From contig JAZUFE010000028.1 of the NCBI GenBank assembly GCA_045640525.1, positions 17,576 through 81,575 of the forward strand: a stretch of DNA of 64,000 bases, written 5' to 3'. The translations under genes were made by a program, and so were the position numbers. Every line of letters begins with the position of its first letter. The first letter of the stretch is position 1. Under the pieces are notes generated by a model, which made no database searches, had not been told where the DNA came from, and saw only the letters and a program-made list of their open reading frames with translations. Source of the DNA: JAILLW01 sp045640525 (GTDB taxonomy: Bacteria; Bacillota; Clostridia; Lachnospirales; Lachnospiraceae). Positions 35,949 to 44,350 of this stretch are shown here, piece by piece.

Positions 35949-36982
35949 CGGATATTAAATCGCTTAATTTAAATGAATTGACCGAGGAACTGACAGCCCT
36001 GGGAGAACCGAAATACAGGGCCAAACAGATATACTCATGGATGCATGTTCATTTGGCAAGAACATGGGATGATATGAACAATATTCCTGTATCGCTGAGA
36101 GGGAAACTTGCTGATAATTATGAATATACTTCCTTGAAAATAGCAAGAATGCAGGAATCGCAGATTGACGGAACCAGAAAGTATCTTTTTGAACTATGCG
36201 ACGGAAATTTCGTTGAATCGGTGTTTATGAAGTATAAGCATGGCAATAGTGTGTGCATTTCATCTCAGGTAGGATGCAGGATGGGATGTAGGTTCTGCGC
36301 TTCCACGCTTGACGGTCTTGAAAGAAATCTGAAGCCTTCGGAAATGCTTGATCAGATATATGCAATTTCCAAGGATACACAGGAGAGAGTATCGAACATT
36401 GTCGTTATGGGAACCGGAGAGCCGCTTGATAATTATGATAATTTGTTGAAGTTTATTGAATTGATTTCAAACGGTGACGGATTGAATATCAGTCAGCGAA
36501 ACATAACGGTATCAACATGCGGACTTCTTCCGAAAATCAGAGAATTGGCCGAACGAAAGTTGCAGATAACGCTTGCGCTTTCGTTACATGCTACCACTGA
36601 TGAAAAGCGAAGAAAACTTATGCCTATTGCCAATACTTATTCCATACCGGACCTTATTGAAGCCTGTGGACGGTACTTTGAAATGACGGGAAGAAGGATA
36701 AGTTTTGAATATGCCCTGGTGGCCGGAGTGAACGATACAAATGAGGATGCGACAGAACTTATCGCGATTGCGAAACCTTTGAACTGCCACGTTAATCTTA
36801 TTCCGGTCAATCCAATCAAAGAGCGTGATTTTAAGCGTTCAAACAAGGACGCAGTATTGCGCTTTAAAAATAAACTTGAAAAAAATGGGATAAATGTTAC
36901 TATTAGAAGAGAATTAGGGTCAGATATTGATGGCGCGTGCGGACAATTGAGAAGACGTCATGCATCCGAAGGCGCTAATTAA
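35945..36982 (+). CDS. rlmN: Dual-specificity RNA methyltransferase RlmN
   Basis: Radical-SAM enzyme that methylates C2 of A2503 in 23S rRNA and A37 in some tRNAs. 345 residues. The 4Fe-4S ligands are C111, C115 and C118 (GCRMGCRFCAS), and the methyl-carrying cysteine is probably the one in the C-terminal segment SDIDGACGQL. The start overlaps rsmB by 4 bases. Confidence 0.95.
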   Translation: MTDIKSLNLNELTEELTALGEPKYRAKQIYSWMHVHLARTWDDMNNIPVSLRGKLADNYEYTSLKIARMQESQIDGTRKYLFELCDGNFVESVFMKYKHGNSVCISSQVGCRMGCRFCASTLDGLERNLKPSEMLDQIYAISKDTQERVSNIVVMGTGEPLDNYDNLLKFIELISNGDGLNISQRNITVSTCGLLPKIRELAERKLQITLALSLHATTDEKRRKLMPIANTYSIPDLIEACGRYFEMTGRRISFEYALVAGVNDTNEDATELIAIAKPLNCHVNLIPVNPIKERDFKRSNKDAVLRFKNKLEKNGINVTIRRELGSDIDGACGQLRRRHASEGAN

Positions 36983-37009
36983 TTTTGCCCAATTTTTAGG
37001 AGGAATCAA

Positions 37010-37744
37010 GTGGCAGTTTCTTTTGCAAAGACTGACATTGGTCAAAAAAGACAATTGAATCAGGACTATGTCTTTTCTACAGATGAGGAAATCGGCAAGC
37101 TGAAAAATCTATACATTGTTGCCGATGGAATGGGAGGACATAATGCCGGCGATTACGCTTCCAAGTATACCGTAGAGACGGTAGTGCGAGAAGTAAAGGG
37201 CAGTGTGGAGAGTAAGCCGTTCAGAATTATAGGAAAGGCTATCAGAATTGCCAATGAGATGATCAGAGCCAGAGCCAAAGAAGATATTAAGCTGTACGGA
37301 ATGGGTACTACGATAGTTGTGGCAACTATAGAAGAGCACCAGGTTCAAATAGCAAATGTCGGTGACAGCAGATTGTATATAGTCGGCAGCGACGGAATCA
37401 GACAGATTACGAGAGACCATTCTCTTGTTGAGGAGATGGTCAGAATGGGTGGAATGCAACCCGAGACGGCGAGAAATCATCCGGATAAGAATATTATTAC
37501 ACGGGCGGTGGGAGCAAGAGAGTCCGTAGAAGTTGATTTCTTTACGGAGGACTTGAATCCGGGAGATATTGTTCTTATGTGTTCGGACGGATTGACGAAT
37601 ATGCTATCGGATGAAGAAATACGTGCTTTGGTAAGTCAGAGTATTCCGTTACGTGACAGAGCACAGTTATTGATTGACAGTGCCAACGCAAATGGCGGCA
37701 AAGATAATATAGCAGTTGTATTAATAGATGATTTTAGTAAGTAG
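37010..37744 (+). CDS. stp: PP2C-type Ser/Thr protein phosphatase
   Basis: Metal-dependent phosphatase (Stp/PrpC) that counteracts the PASTA kinase encoded next. 244 residues with the PP2C motifs NQDYVF, VADGMGGHNAGDYAS, NVGDSRLYIV, ITRDHSLVEEMVRMG and CSDGLTNMLSDEE. The start is GTG at 37010, preceded by a strong AGGAGGA (36998-37004). The kinase gene follows 13 bases later, the standard arrangement. Confidence 0.95.
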   Translation: MAVSFAKTDIGQKRQLNQDYVFSTDEEIGKLKNLYIVADGMGGHNAGDYASKYTVETVVREVKGSVESKPFRIIGKAIRIANEMIRARAKEDIKLYGMGTTIVVATIEEHQVQIANVGDSRLYIVGSDGIRQITRDHSLVEEMVRMGGMQPETARNHPDKNIITRAVGARESVEVDFFTEDLNPGDIVLMCSDGLTNMLSDEEIRALVSQSIPLRDRAQLLIDSANANGGKDNIAVVLIDDFSK

Positions 37745-37757
37745 TTTAGGTGGTTGA

Positions 37758-39905
37758 ATGGTCAAGATTGGAATGTTAATAGGTGACCGATACGAAATAA
37801 TGGAAAAAATCGGCACCGGCGGCATGTCTGATGTGTATAAAGCAAAGGATCATAAGCTTAACCGTTTCGTGGCGGTTAAGGTCCTTAAGCAGGAGTTTAG
37901 CGAAAATGCCAATTTCGTTTCCAAATTCCGTGTTGAAGCACAAGCAGCAGCCGGCTTAATGCACCCAAATATTGTAAACGTATATGATGTAGGTCAGGAA
38001 GATGGCATATATTTCATTGTTATGGAATTGGTTGAGGGTATTACCCTCAAGAAGTACATTGAAAAGAAAGCCAGATTATCGTTTAAAGAGGCTGTAAGTA
38101 TAGCCATACAGGTATGCATGGGTATAGAGGCAGCTCATAATAATCATATTATTCACAGAGATATTAAGCCTCAGAATATTATCATTTCCAAGGAAGGTAA
38201 GGTTAAGGTTACTGATTTTGGTATAGCCAAGGCCGCAACTTCCAATACCATTACGTCAAATGTAATGGGTTCGGTTCATTATACATCTCCCGAACAGGCA
38301 AGAGGCGGATATTCGGATGCCAAATCGGATATTTACTCACTTGGTGTAACACTGTTTGAAATGCTTACGGGAAGAGTTCCGTTTAATGGGGAAACAACTG
38401 TTGCCATTGCAATTAAGCATATCCAGGAACAGATGCCTTCACCTCGTTCGTTCGTGGCGGAAATACCGGTTTCGGTAGAGCAGATAGTATTAAAGTGTTG
38501 TCAGAAGTCTCCGGACAGAAGATATCAATGCATGGGTGACTTGATTAAGGATTTGAAGCAGGCACTTATGAATCCGGATCAGCCGTTTGTGGATATGGCC
38601 GGCTTTGATGAGGCGGGTGAAACCAAGACTTTGGACGATGTTGTGGCACTTCGCACAGAACGTGAAGTTAAGGCTCAGCGACGTTCTTATTCCGATGCCA
38701 ATCAATACGACGGATATGAAGAGTATGACGAATATGGCGAAGAATACTATGATGATGAATACTATGACGATGAGTATTATGATGACGAATATGAAGGAAA
38801 AGGCGGAAAGAAATCTAACCGTAAAGTAGAGAAACTTACGACAATACTCGCAGTTGTGGCAGCAGTACTTATCGGACTGGTTGTGATATTCTTAATAGCC
38901 AAACTGGTAGGGGTAGGCTCAGATGACTCCGATGCTTCCTCTTCTTCGGAAGCAGAAGCTCAAATGGTTGAAATGATTGATGTTGTCGGCAAGAACGCTG
39001 ATGATGTTAAGAAAGCATTGATAGAATACGGACTTACTCCTGAGATAGAATACGAAGAAAGTTCTGAGTATTCCGAAGGAACGATAATTAAGTGCTCGGC
39101 TAACCCCGGTGACAGGGTGCCGGTTGGATCTAATGTGATACTTACGGTTTCTGCGGGCGAGACCGGTGTTGAGGTGCCGGATGTAGTTGGCATGACAGAG
39201 GCAGAGGCAGTATCAACTTTGGTTAACAAAGGATTTGTACCTTCCAAATCAGAGGGATTCGATAACTATATTCAGGTCGGATCGATTTATAAGCAATCTC
39301 CGGAAGGCAAGGCGAAGGCACCTGCCGGAACAACGATTTCTATCTTTATAAGCAAGGGACCGGAAGAAAATAAGATTACGGTTCCGAATCTGTTGGCGCA
39401 GGATGAGATGACGGCCATGGCGATTCTTACGGAAAGCGGTCTTGAATTGGGAACTGTGACGGAAGTTAATTTCGACGACCCGGCATATTCGGGATTGGTC
39501 TGCCAGCAAAGCGTTGAAGCCGGTACATTTGTTGAAGCCGGAACCAAGGTCGATATCAATATAAGTATAGGACCCGCAGAAGCGACATATAAGTTTGAAG
39601 ATACAATATCGGAACCCACGTCTGCGGAAGACCCCAACTACAAGTCGGGAACTTTGGTTACGGTATCTTTGTTCTCTGATGACGGAACGCTGCTCATGAG
39701 CACGCAGACTGATTCATTCCCGCTTCCTCAACAGAGCATTACGGGTATCAAGTCATCTACCGGATATGTTAAGCTTCAGTATGTAAATCAAGGCGAAAGT
39801 TCTACGGTAACCAATGATGATGGTACGATTACAACTACCGAAGGAACTACGGAAAACAAAGAGTTTTCACGTCCCGTAACATTCGTACCGGAGCAGCCGA
39901 ATTAG
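37758..39905 (+). CDS. prkC: PASTA-domain Ser/Thr protein kinase PrkC (StkP)
   Basis: Membrane kinase that senses muropeptides or lipid II through extracellular PASTA domains and phosphorylates wall, division and translation proteins. 715 residues. The kinase domain (12-270) has GTGGMSDVYKA, K41 and HRDIKPQN. A juxtamembrane linker rich in Tyr, Asp and Glu contains repeated YYDDE units (about 315-346). One membrane helix lies near 358-382, then three PASTA repeats (about 395-600). A Thr/Ser-rich C-terminal domain of about 115 residues is not PASTA. The linker is unusual. The gene pairs with the upstream phosphatase and is followed directly by rsgA. Confidence 0.95.
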   Translation: MVKIGMLIGDRYEIMEKIGTGGMSDVYKAKDHKLNRFVAVKVLKQEFSENANFVSKFRVEAQAAAGLMHPNIVNVYDVGQEDGIYFIVMELVEGITLKKYIEKKARLSFKEAVSIAIQVCMGIEAAHNNHIIHRDIKPQNIIISKEGKVKVTDFGIAKAATSNTITSNVMGSVHYTSPEQARGGYSDAKSDIYSLGVTLFEMLTGRVPFNGETTVAIAIKHIQEQMPSPRSFVAEIPVSVEQIVLKCCQKSPDRRYQCMGDLIKDLKQALMNPDQPFVDMAGFDEAGETKTLDDVVALRTEREVKAQRRSYSDANQYDGYEEYDEYGEEYYDDEYYDDEYYDDEYEGKGGKKSNRKVEKLTTILAVVAAVLIGLVVIFLIAKLVGVGSDDSDASSSSEAEAQMVEMIDVVGKNADDVKKALIEYGLTPEIEYEESSEYSEGTIIKCSANPGDRVPVGSNVILTVSAGETGVEVPDVVGMTEAEAVSTLVNKGFVPSKSEGFDNYIQVGSIYKQSPEGKAKAPAGTTISIFISKGPEENKITVPNLLAQDEMTAMAILTESGLELGTVTEVNFDDPAYSGLVCQQSVEAGTFVEAGTKVDINISIGPAEATYKFEDTISEPTSAEDPNYKSGTLVTVSLFSDDGTLLMSTQTDSFPLPQQSITGIKSSTGYVKLQYVNQGESSTVTNDDGTITTTEGTTENKEFSRPVTFVPEQPN

Positions 39906-39906
39906 T

Positions 39907-40797
39907 ATGACAGGAAAGATTATTAAGGGAATTGCAGGCTTTTATTATGTATATACTACCCTTGGCCTTATTGAATGTAAGGCCAAGGGTACTTTTCGTA
40001 AAGAAGGAATCAAACCTTTGGTGGGCGATAACGTAGAAGTAGAGCTTATCGACGACAGCGAAAATGATTTAAAAGGAAATGTTGTTAAGATTTATTCCAG
40101 GAAGAATTCATTGATTCGCCCGTCGTCTTCAAATATTGACCAGGCAATGATTATCTTTGCGATAACCAAGCCGGATCCAAACTATAATCTGCTGGATAGA
40201 TTTTTGATAAGTATGCAGAAACAGGATATTCCCACGGTTGTGTGCTTTAATAAGGTGGATATAGCAACCGATGAGGAAATCAAAGCCCTGCGGTCTTCAT
40301 ATGAAGGATGCGGATGCAAGGTTTTGTTTGTAAGCGGAAAACTTGAAGACGGATTGGATACAATAGAGGATGCTTTGAAGGGAAAAACGACCGTAATTGC
40401 CGGCCCGTCGGGAGTGGGTAAGTCTACAATAGTAAATGCATTATATCCGGATGCACAAATGCAAACAGGTGAGATATCTAAAAAGATCGAAAGAGGTAAG
40501 CATACAACGAGGCATGCCGAAATATTTGCCTTGGGAGACGATACCTTTATTATGGATACTCCGGGATTTACATCTTTGTATGTCGAAGGGGTGGAAAAGG
40601 AGAATCTGTGGAGATATTATCCGGAATTCGTTGAACATGAAGTTAACTGCAAATTTGGCGGATGCGCTCATATCAATGAACCGGTGTGCGGTATCAAGGA
40701 TGCGGTCAGTGAAGATAAAATCAGCAAAATAAGGTATGATAATTACGTCCAAATATATAAGGAAATTGATTCCCAAAACCCATATCGATGCTGGTGA
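39907..40797 (+). CDS. rsgA: Ribosome biogenesis GTPase RsgA
   Basis: Circularly permuted GTPase that checks late 30S subunit maturation. 296 residues: an N-terminal OB domain, then G4 (FNKVD, 114-118) before G1 (GPSGVGKST, 166-174) and G3 (DTPGFT). A zinc-binding C-terminal domain follows (CKFGGCAHINEPVC). In Bacillus-like order rpe and thiN would follow; here the conserved block stops exactly at this gene and a gene remnant begins 3 bases later on the opposite strand. Confidence 0.95.
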   Translation: MTGKIIKGIAGFYYVYTTLGLIECKAKGTFRKEGIKPLVGDNVEVELIDDSENDLKGNVVKIYSRKNSLIRPSSSNIDQAMIIFAITKPDPNYNLLDRFLISMQKQDIPTVVCFNKVDIATDEEIKALRSSYEGCGCKVLFVSGKLEDGLDTIEDALKGKTTVIAGPSGVGKSTIVNALYPDAQMQTGEISKKIERGKHTTRHAEIFALGDDTFIMDTPGFTSLYVEGVEKENLWRYYPEFVEHEVNCKFGGCAHINEPVCGIKDAVSEDKISKIRYDNYVQIYKEIDSQNPYRCW

Positions 40798-40800
40798 AGT

Positions 40801-41223
40801 TTAAATGGGAATGTAATTAATTGATACATTTATATCTTGATTGTAGTTTCCGAATGATTTTCCAAATAGTGTGAATCCGCCAATGTTCGCAGCGTTTTCC
40901 TCAACTGCAATTCTAAAGCGAATGCTACTGGTGTAGTCGAGATTGAGAGCGTTTATATTGGCTTCCGATATTTTAAGTCCGTCAACAAAAGTCCCGTTTT
41001 TGTTAATTACAATTAACTTTAACAAACCGTACTGATTCCAGTTAAAGGGCCACCAGTCAGGTGTGAACATACCTTTTACATCACCGTAATCACCGGGCGA
41101 TGTCCAAGTTCCCAAAAGAGCATTATTAATATAGAAACTTATATCTGAAGGCCAGTTGTCGTTGACGCCGGGAGCTTCGGTGCTTATTTCCACAGATATC
41201 GATATTTGATTAATCTTGTTATT
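40801..41223 (-). pseudogene. Remnant of ArsR-type sugar regulator (C-terminal part only)
   Basis: On the minus strand, about 140 residues match from memory the C-terminal domain of a Firmicutes family that couples an ArsR-like helix-turn-helix to a sugar-sensing module: VEISTEAPGVNDNWPSDI, GTWTSPGDYGD, FTPDWW, NQYGLLKL, FGNYNQDI. The helix-turn-helix and the middle of the protein are missing, and the frame upstream of 41223 reads into unrelated DNA. The stop lies 3 bases from rsgA on the other strand. Because the DNA-binding part is gone, it cannot act as a regulator. The family identification is from recalled sequence patterns and is not verified by a search. Confidence 0.7.
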
Positions 41224-41228
41224 TACAG

Positions 41229-41686
41229 GTAAGAATGGAAACATATGCCGGAGAAGATGGATATTACTATGGTGCTCCCTACCATATCGGTGCAACAACA
41301 ATGTACTATAACGTAGCAGCTATGGCTGAGGCGATGGGTCTTTCTAATGAAGATGTGATTGCTATGATTTCTCCTGACGGACATGTTGACCTTGAGGCCG
41401 GTTTCCAGAATATCCTTGACCATAACATTGTTTCATTCTCTAAGGCACTTTGGTTCATGAGCAGATTTACTAACTATATGCCTGAAGAAAAAGCAACTGG
41501 TATATTGCCAAGTGTCCTGTATACGAAGAAGGACAGAAGTGCTCTGTAGGTGTAGGCGGTACAGGTACAGTTGTAACAAAGCAGAGTCAGGCTCAGGAAC
41601 TCGCAGCCGAATTCCTTTGCTGGGCTAAGATGTCTGACGCAGGTGAGCAGCACATTTGGGATACTCTTGGATTTGATATTAGGTAG
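41229..41686 (+). pseudogene. Frameshifted remnant of a sugar ABC transporter binding protein
   Basis: The plus strand encodes an internal piece of a family 1 solute-binding protein, with no signal peptide and no N-terminal lobe. From 41235 the frame reads DGYYYGAPYHIGATTMYYN and continues to YMPEEK. It then must change frame at the A-run 41488-41492 (one base missing), after which the other frame gives NWYIAKCPVYEEGQKCSVG and runs to a stop at 41686. The end (WDTLGFDI) is probably also truncated. With the regulator remnant beside it, this looks like what is left of a deleted sugar-utilisation locus. Confidence 0.8.
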
Positions 41687-41706
41687 CTTAGGCTGCCTTA
41701 TTTTTT
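41681..41706 (+). terminator. Hairpin terminator after the binding-protein remnant
   Basis: AGGTAGC/GCTGCCT with a TTAG loop, one G:T pair, then TATTTTTT. Confidence 0.7.
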
Positions 41707-41801
41707 ACGTCCATTTTACAAGACTATGTTCATACATTTTACTTTTACTGTTTATTTTAATTCCAGGATAAAGGTTTATGTTATAGAAAGAAGGAAAATA
41801 T

Positions 41802-43589
41802 ATGGACATTTTTGATGTGCTGAATATGGTAGGTGGTTTGTCTCTTTTTCTGTATGGAATGAGTGTTATGGGAAATGGACTTTCCAAAATGGCAGGAGGC
41901 AAACTGGAAACAATTCTGGAAAAAATGACAACGAAGCGAATTGCTGCTGTGATTTTGGGGGCCGGAGTTACTGCTGTAATACAGTCATCATCGGCGACAA
42001 CGGTTATGGTAGTTGGATTTGTTAATTCCGGAATTATGAAACTGTCACAAACTGTTGGAATTATTATGGGTGCGAATGTGGGTACTACTATCACATCGTG
42101 GATGTTATCGCTTGCCGGAATTGAGGGGAATAACATTTGGCTGCAACTGCTAAAACCGTCTTCGTTTTCGCCGGTGCTTGCTGCTGTTGGTATAGTACTT
42201 GTTATGGCAAGTAAAAGCGAATCGAAGAAAAAGGATGCCGGAGGAATATTACTTGGTTTTGCGATTTTGATGTTTGGAATGGAAACTATGAGCGGTGCGG
42301 TATCCGGTCTTGCAGATAATCAGACTTTTACCAAAATGATGACAGCTTTTGCCAATCCGATTTTGGGAATGGCTGCAGGAACGATTCTTACAGCGATTAT
42401 CCAAAGCTCATCGGCTTCGGTTGGAATACTTCAAGCACTTTGCTCGACAGGTGCAGTTAATTATTCAGTAGCACTTCCGATTATTATGGGGCAAAATATT
42501 GGAACTTGCGTTACATCAATTATTTCATCGATTGGGGCGAACAAAAATGCGAGAAGAGCAGCAATGATCCATTTATATTTTAACCTTATAGGAACTGTTC
42601 TTTTTATGTCAGTTTTCTATATGATTGATTTATTTGTCGATTTTGCATTTCTTGAGGAATCTGTAAATGCTGCAGGTATAGCAGTTATACATAGTTTGTT
42701 TAATGTTGGAGTGACAATAGTACTGTTTCCGTTTTCGGAGCAACTTGTTCGGCTGGCAGAGGTTACCATATCTGATGGGAGGATTAAAGAAGAACTGCCT
42801 GAGGATAGCATTTCGATTGATGAGAGATTTTTGGGAAAGCCAGCTTTTGCCATGGAACTTTGCCGAGGTAAGGTCCGCGAAATGGCGACACTTACCGCAA
42901 AGTCTATGAAGTTAGCGCTTGAAGTGCTTCTGGAATATGATAAGAAAAAAGCAAAAGAGGTAATAAGGCTGGAGTCGCTTGCTGATAGATATGAGGATGT
43001 GCTTGGAACGTATCTTGTGAAACTATCGAGTAAAAATGTATCTGCGACGGATAGCAGAAGCATGTCCATAATTTTGCATAGCATCAGCGATTTTGAAAGG
43101 ATATCCGACCACGCCATGGATATTGTGAAAGCGGCAGAAGAGATTGACACAAAAGACTTAGCTTTTACAAAACATGCAAAACGAGAGATTGAAGTTCTTG
43201 CCGGGGCGGTGAATGACATTTGCACCTTGACGATAGAGAGCTTCTGCGCAGACGATGCTTTAAACGCTACTCACGTGGAACCTCTTAAGGAAGTGATTGA
43301 TACGTTGTCGAAGAAGATAAAGGAGAATCATATCAAGAGACTGCAAAAAGGTAAATGCACGATTGAGATGGGCTTTATCTTAGAGGATATTTTGACGGGG
43401 ATAGGGCGAGTTTCAGATCATTGTTCAAATATAGCAATTGAGATGATTACAATTTTTAATAATGATTATAACACTCATGGATATTTTAAAAATTTTTCAC
43501 GCGAAGAAAGGGTTTCTTTTGATGAGGAATATGAAGAATTGATTAAAAAATATCCGATTGGTAAATCAGGTGGTATGATGACAGTATAA
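41802..43589 (+). CDS. Na+/phosphate cotransporter with PhoU domain (NptA/YjbB type)
   Basis: Sodium-coupled inorganic phosphate transporter of the Na/Pi cotransporter II family. 595 residues. Two inverted membrane repeats each carry the transport signature QSSSA (near residues 62-66 and about 203-207), with GANVGTTITSW and GQNIGTCVTSI. A cytoplasmic PhoU-like helical domain occupies about residues 350-560 (ISDFERISDHAMDI, GRVSDHCSNI). It is followed 92 bases later by a PhoB/PhoR-like pair, which supports a role in phosphate uptake or balance. The RBS is GAAAGAAGGA. No clear sigma-A promoter is visible upstream. Confidence 0.9.
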   Translation: MDIFDVLNMVGGLSLFLYGMSVMGNGLSKMAGGKLETILEKMTTKRIAAVILGAGVTAVIQSSSATTVMVVGFVNSGIMKLSQTVGIIMGANVGTTITSWMLSLAGIEGNNIWLQLLKPSSFSPVLAAVGIVLVMASKSESKKKDAGGILLGFAILMFGMETMSGAVSGLADNQTFTKMMTAFANPILGMAAGTILTAIIQSSSASVGILQALCSTGAVNYSVALPIIMGQNIGTCVTSIISSIGANKNARRAAMIHLYFNLIGTVLFMSVFYMIDLFVDFAFLEESVNAAGIAVIHSLFNVGVTIVLFPFSEQLVRLAEVTISDGRIKEELPEDSISIDERFLGKPAFAMELCRGKVREMATLTAKSMKLALEVLLEYDKKKAKEVIRLESLADRYEDVLGTYLVKLSSKNVSATDSRSMSIILHSISDFERISDHAMDIVKAAEEIDTKDLAFTKHAKREIEVLAGAVNDICTLTIESFCADDALNATHVEPLKEVIDTLSKKIKENHIKRLQKGKCTIEMGFILEDILTGIGRVSDHCSNIAIEMITIFNNDYNTHGYFKNFSREERVSFDEEYEELIKKYPIGKSGGMMTV

Positions 43590-43609
43590 AATGACAATGA
43601 TGAAATGCT

Positions 43610-43638
43610 TTGACATGTGAGAAATTATGAAATACTTT
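43610..43638 (+). promoter_or_regulatory. Possible promoter of the PhoB-like regulator gene
   Basis: TTGACA (43610-43615), a 17-base spacer and TACTTT (43633-43638). The -35 is perfect and the -10 weak, 44 bases upstream of the start codon. It would let the two-component genes be expressed apart from the transporter. Confidence 0.5.
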
Positions 43639-43681
43639 TGGGAGTTTGAACTAAATATTTAAGGATGGTTGGAGTGATTTT

Positions 43682-44350
43682 ATGGCGCTTATTTATATCG
43701 TTGAGGATGATGACAGTATAAGAGAAATCGAAGAGTATGCCCTTATGAATGCCGGACATGAGGTCCTGGGGTTTGCCTGCGCAAAAGCTTTTTATGAAAA
43801 AATTGAAGAGGTAATACCGGATTTGTGTCTGGTAGACATTATGCTTCCTGATGAAAACGGTAATGAAATTGTACGGAAACTCAGGAAAAATTCCGAGACC
43901 AAAAAGTTACCGATTATCATGGTTACGGCGAAAACTACGGAACTGGATCTTGTAAAGGGGATAGAAGATGGCGCTGATGATTACATTAAGAAGCCTTTTT
44001 CTGTCATGGAATTGATATCGAGAGTAAAGGCTTTGCTTAGAAGAACCCTGACGGAAGAAATAAAAGAACTTAAACTTGATGAAATCATTGTGAACAATGA
44101 AAAACGTGAGGTGTCTGTAGACGGACGTTTGATTGAACTTACTTACAAAGAATATGAACTTCTTTCGATGTTCATTATGAATAGAGGACTTGTCCTTACC
44201 AGAGATGTTATTATGGATCGAGTTTGGGGAATGGATTACGAAGGTGAATCCAGAACCATAGATATGCATGTAAAAACCTTGCGTCAAAAACTCGGTGAAT
44301 ATGGTACGAGGATAAAAACTATTAGAAATGTAGGGTACGTAATCGAGTGA
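43682..44350 (+). CDS. OmpR/PhoB-type response regulator
   Basis: Response regulator, 222 residues. The receiver domain has the acidic pair EDD (8-10), phosphoacceptor D52 (DLCLVDIMLP) and the conserved lysine in DDYIKKPF. A winged-helix DNA-binding domain covers about residues 128-222 (LTYKEYELLSMFIMNRG, ending RTIRNVGYVIE). Its overlap with the kinase gene and its neighbour, a phosphate transporter, make a PhoB-like role in phosphate control likely (inference). Confidence 0.9.
   Translation: MALIYIVEDDDSIREIEEYALMNAGHEVLGFACAKAFYEKIEEVIPDLCLVDIMLPDENGNEIVRKLRKNSETKKLPIIMVTAKTTELDLVKGIEDGADDYIKKPFSVMELISRVKALLRRTLTEEIKELKLDEIIVNNEKREVSVDGRLIELTYKEYELLSMFIMNRGLVLTRDVIMDRVWGMDYEGESRTIDMHVKTLRQKLGEYGTRIKTIRNVGYVIE

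Noticed and set aside
41235..41549. Intact 104-residue gene
   Set aside because: It lacks the signal peptide and both ends of the binding-protein family, and homologous sequence continues in another frame after 41492, so it is a remnant.
41707..41801. Pho-box repeats before the phosphate transporter
   Set aside because: The region is T-rich with loosely similar TTTAC motifs, but spacing is irregular and no consensus can be defended.
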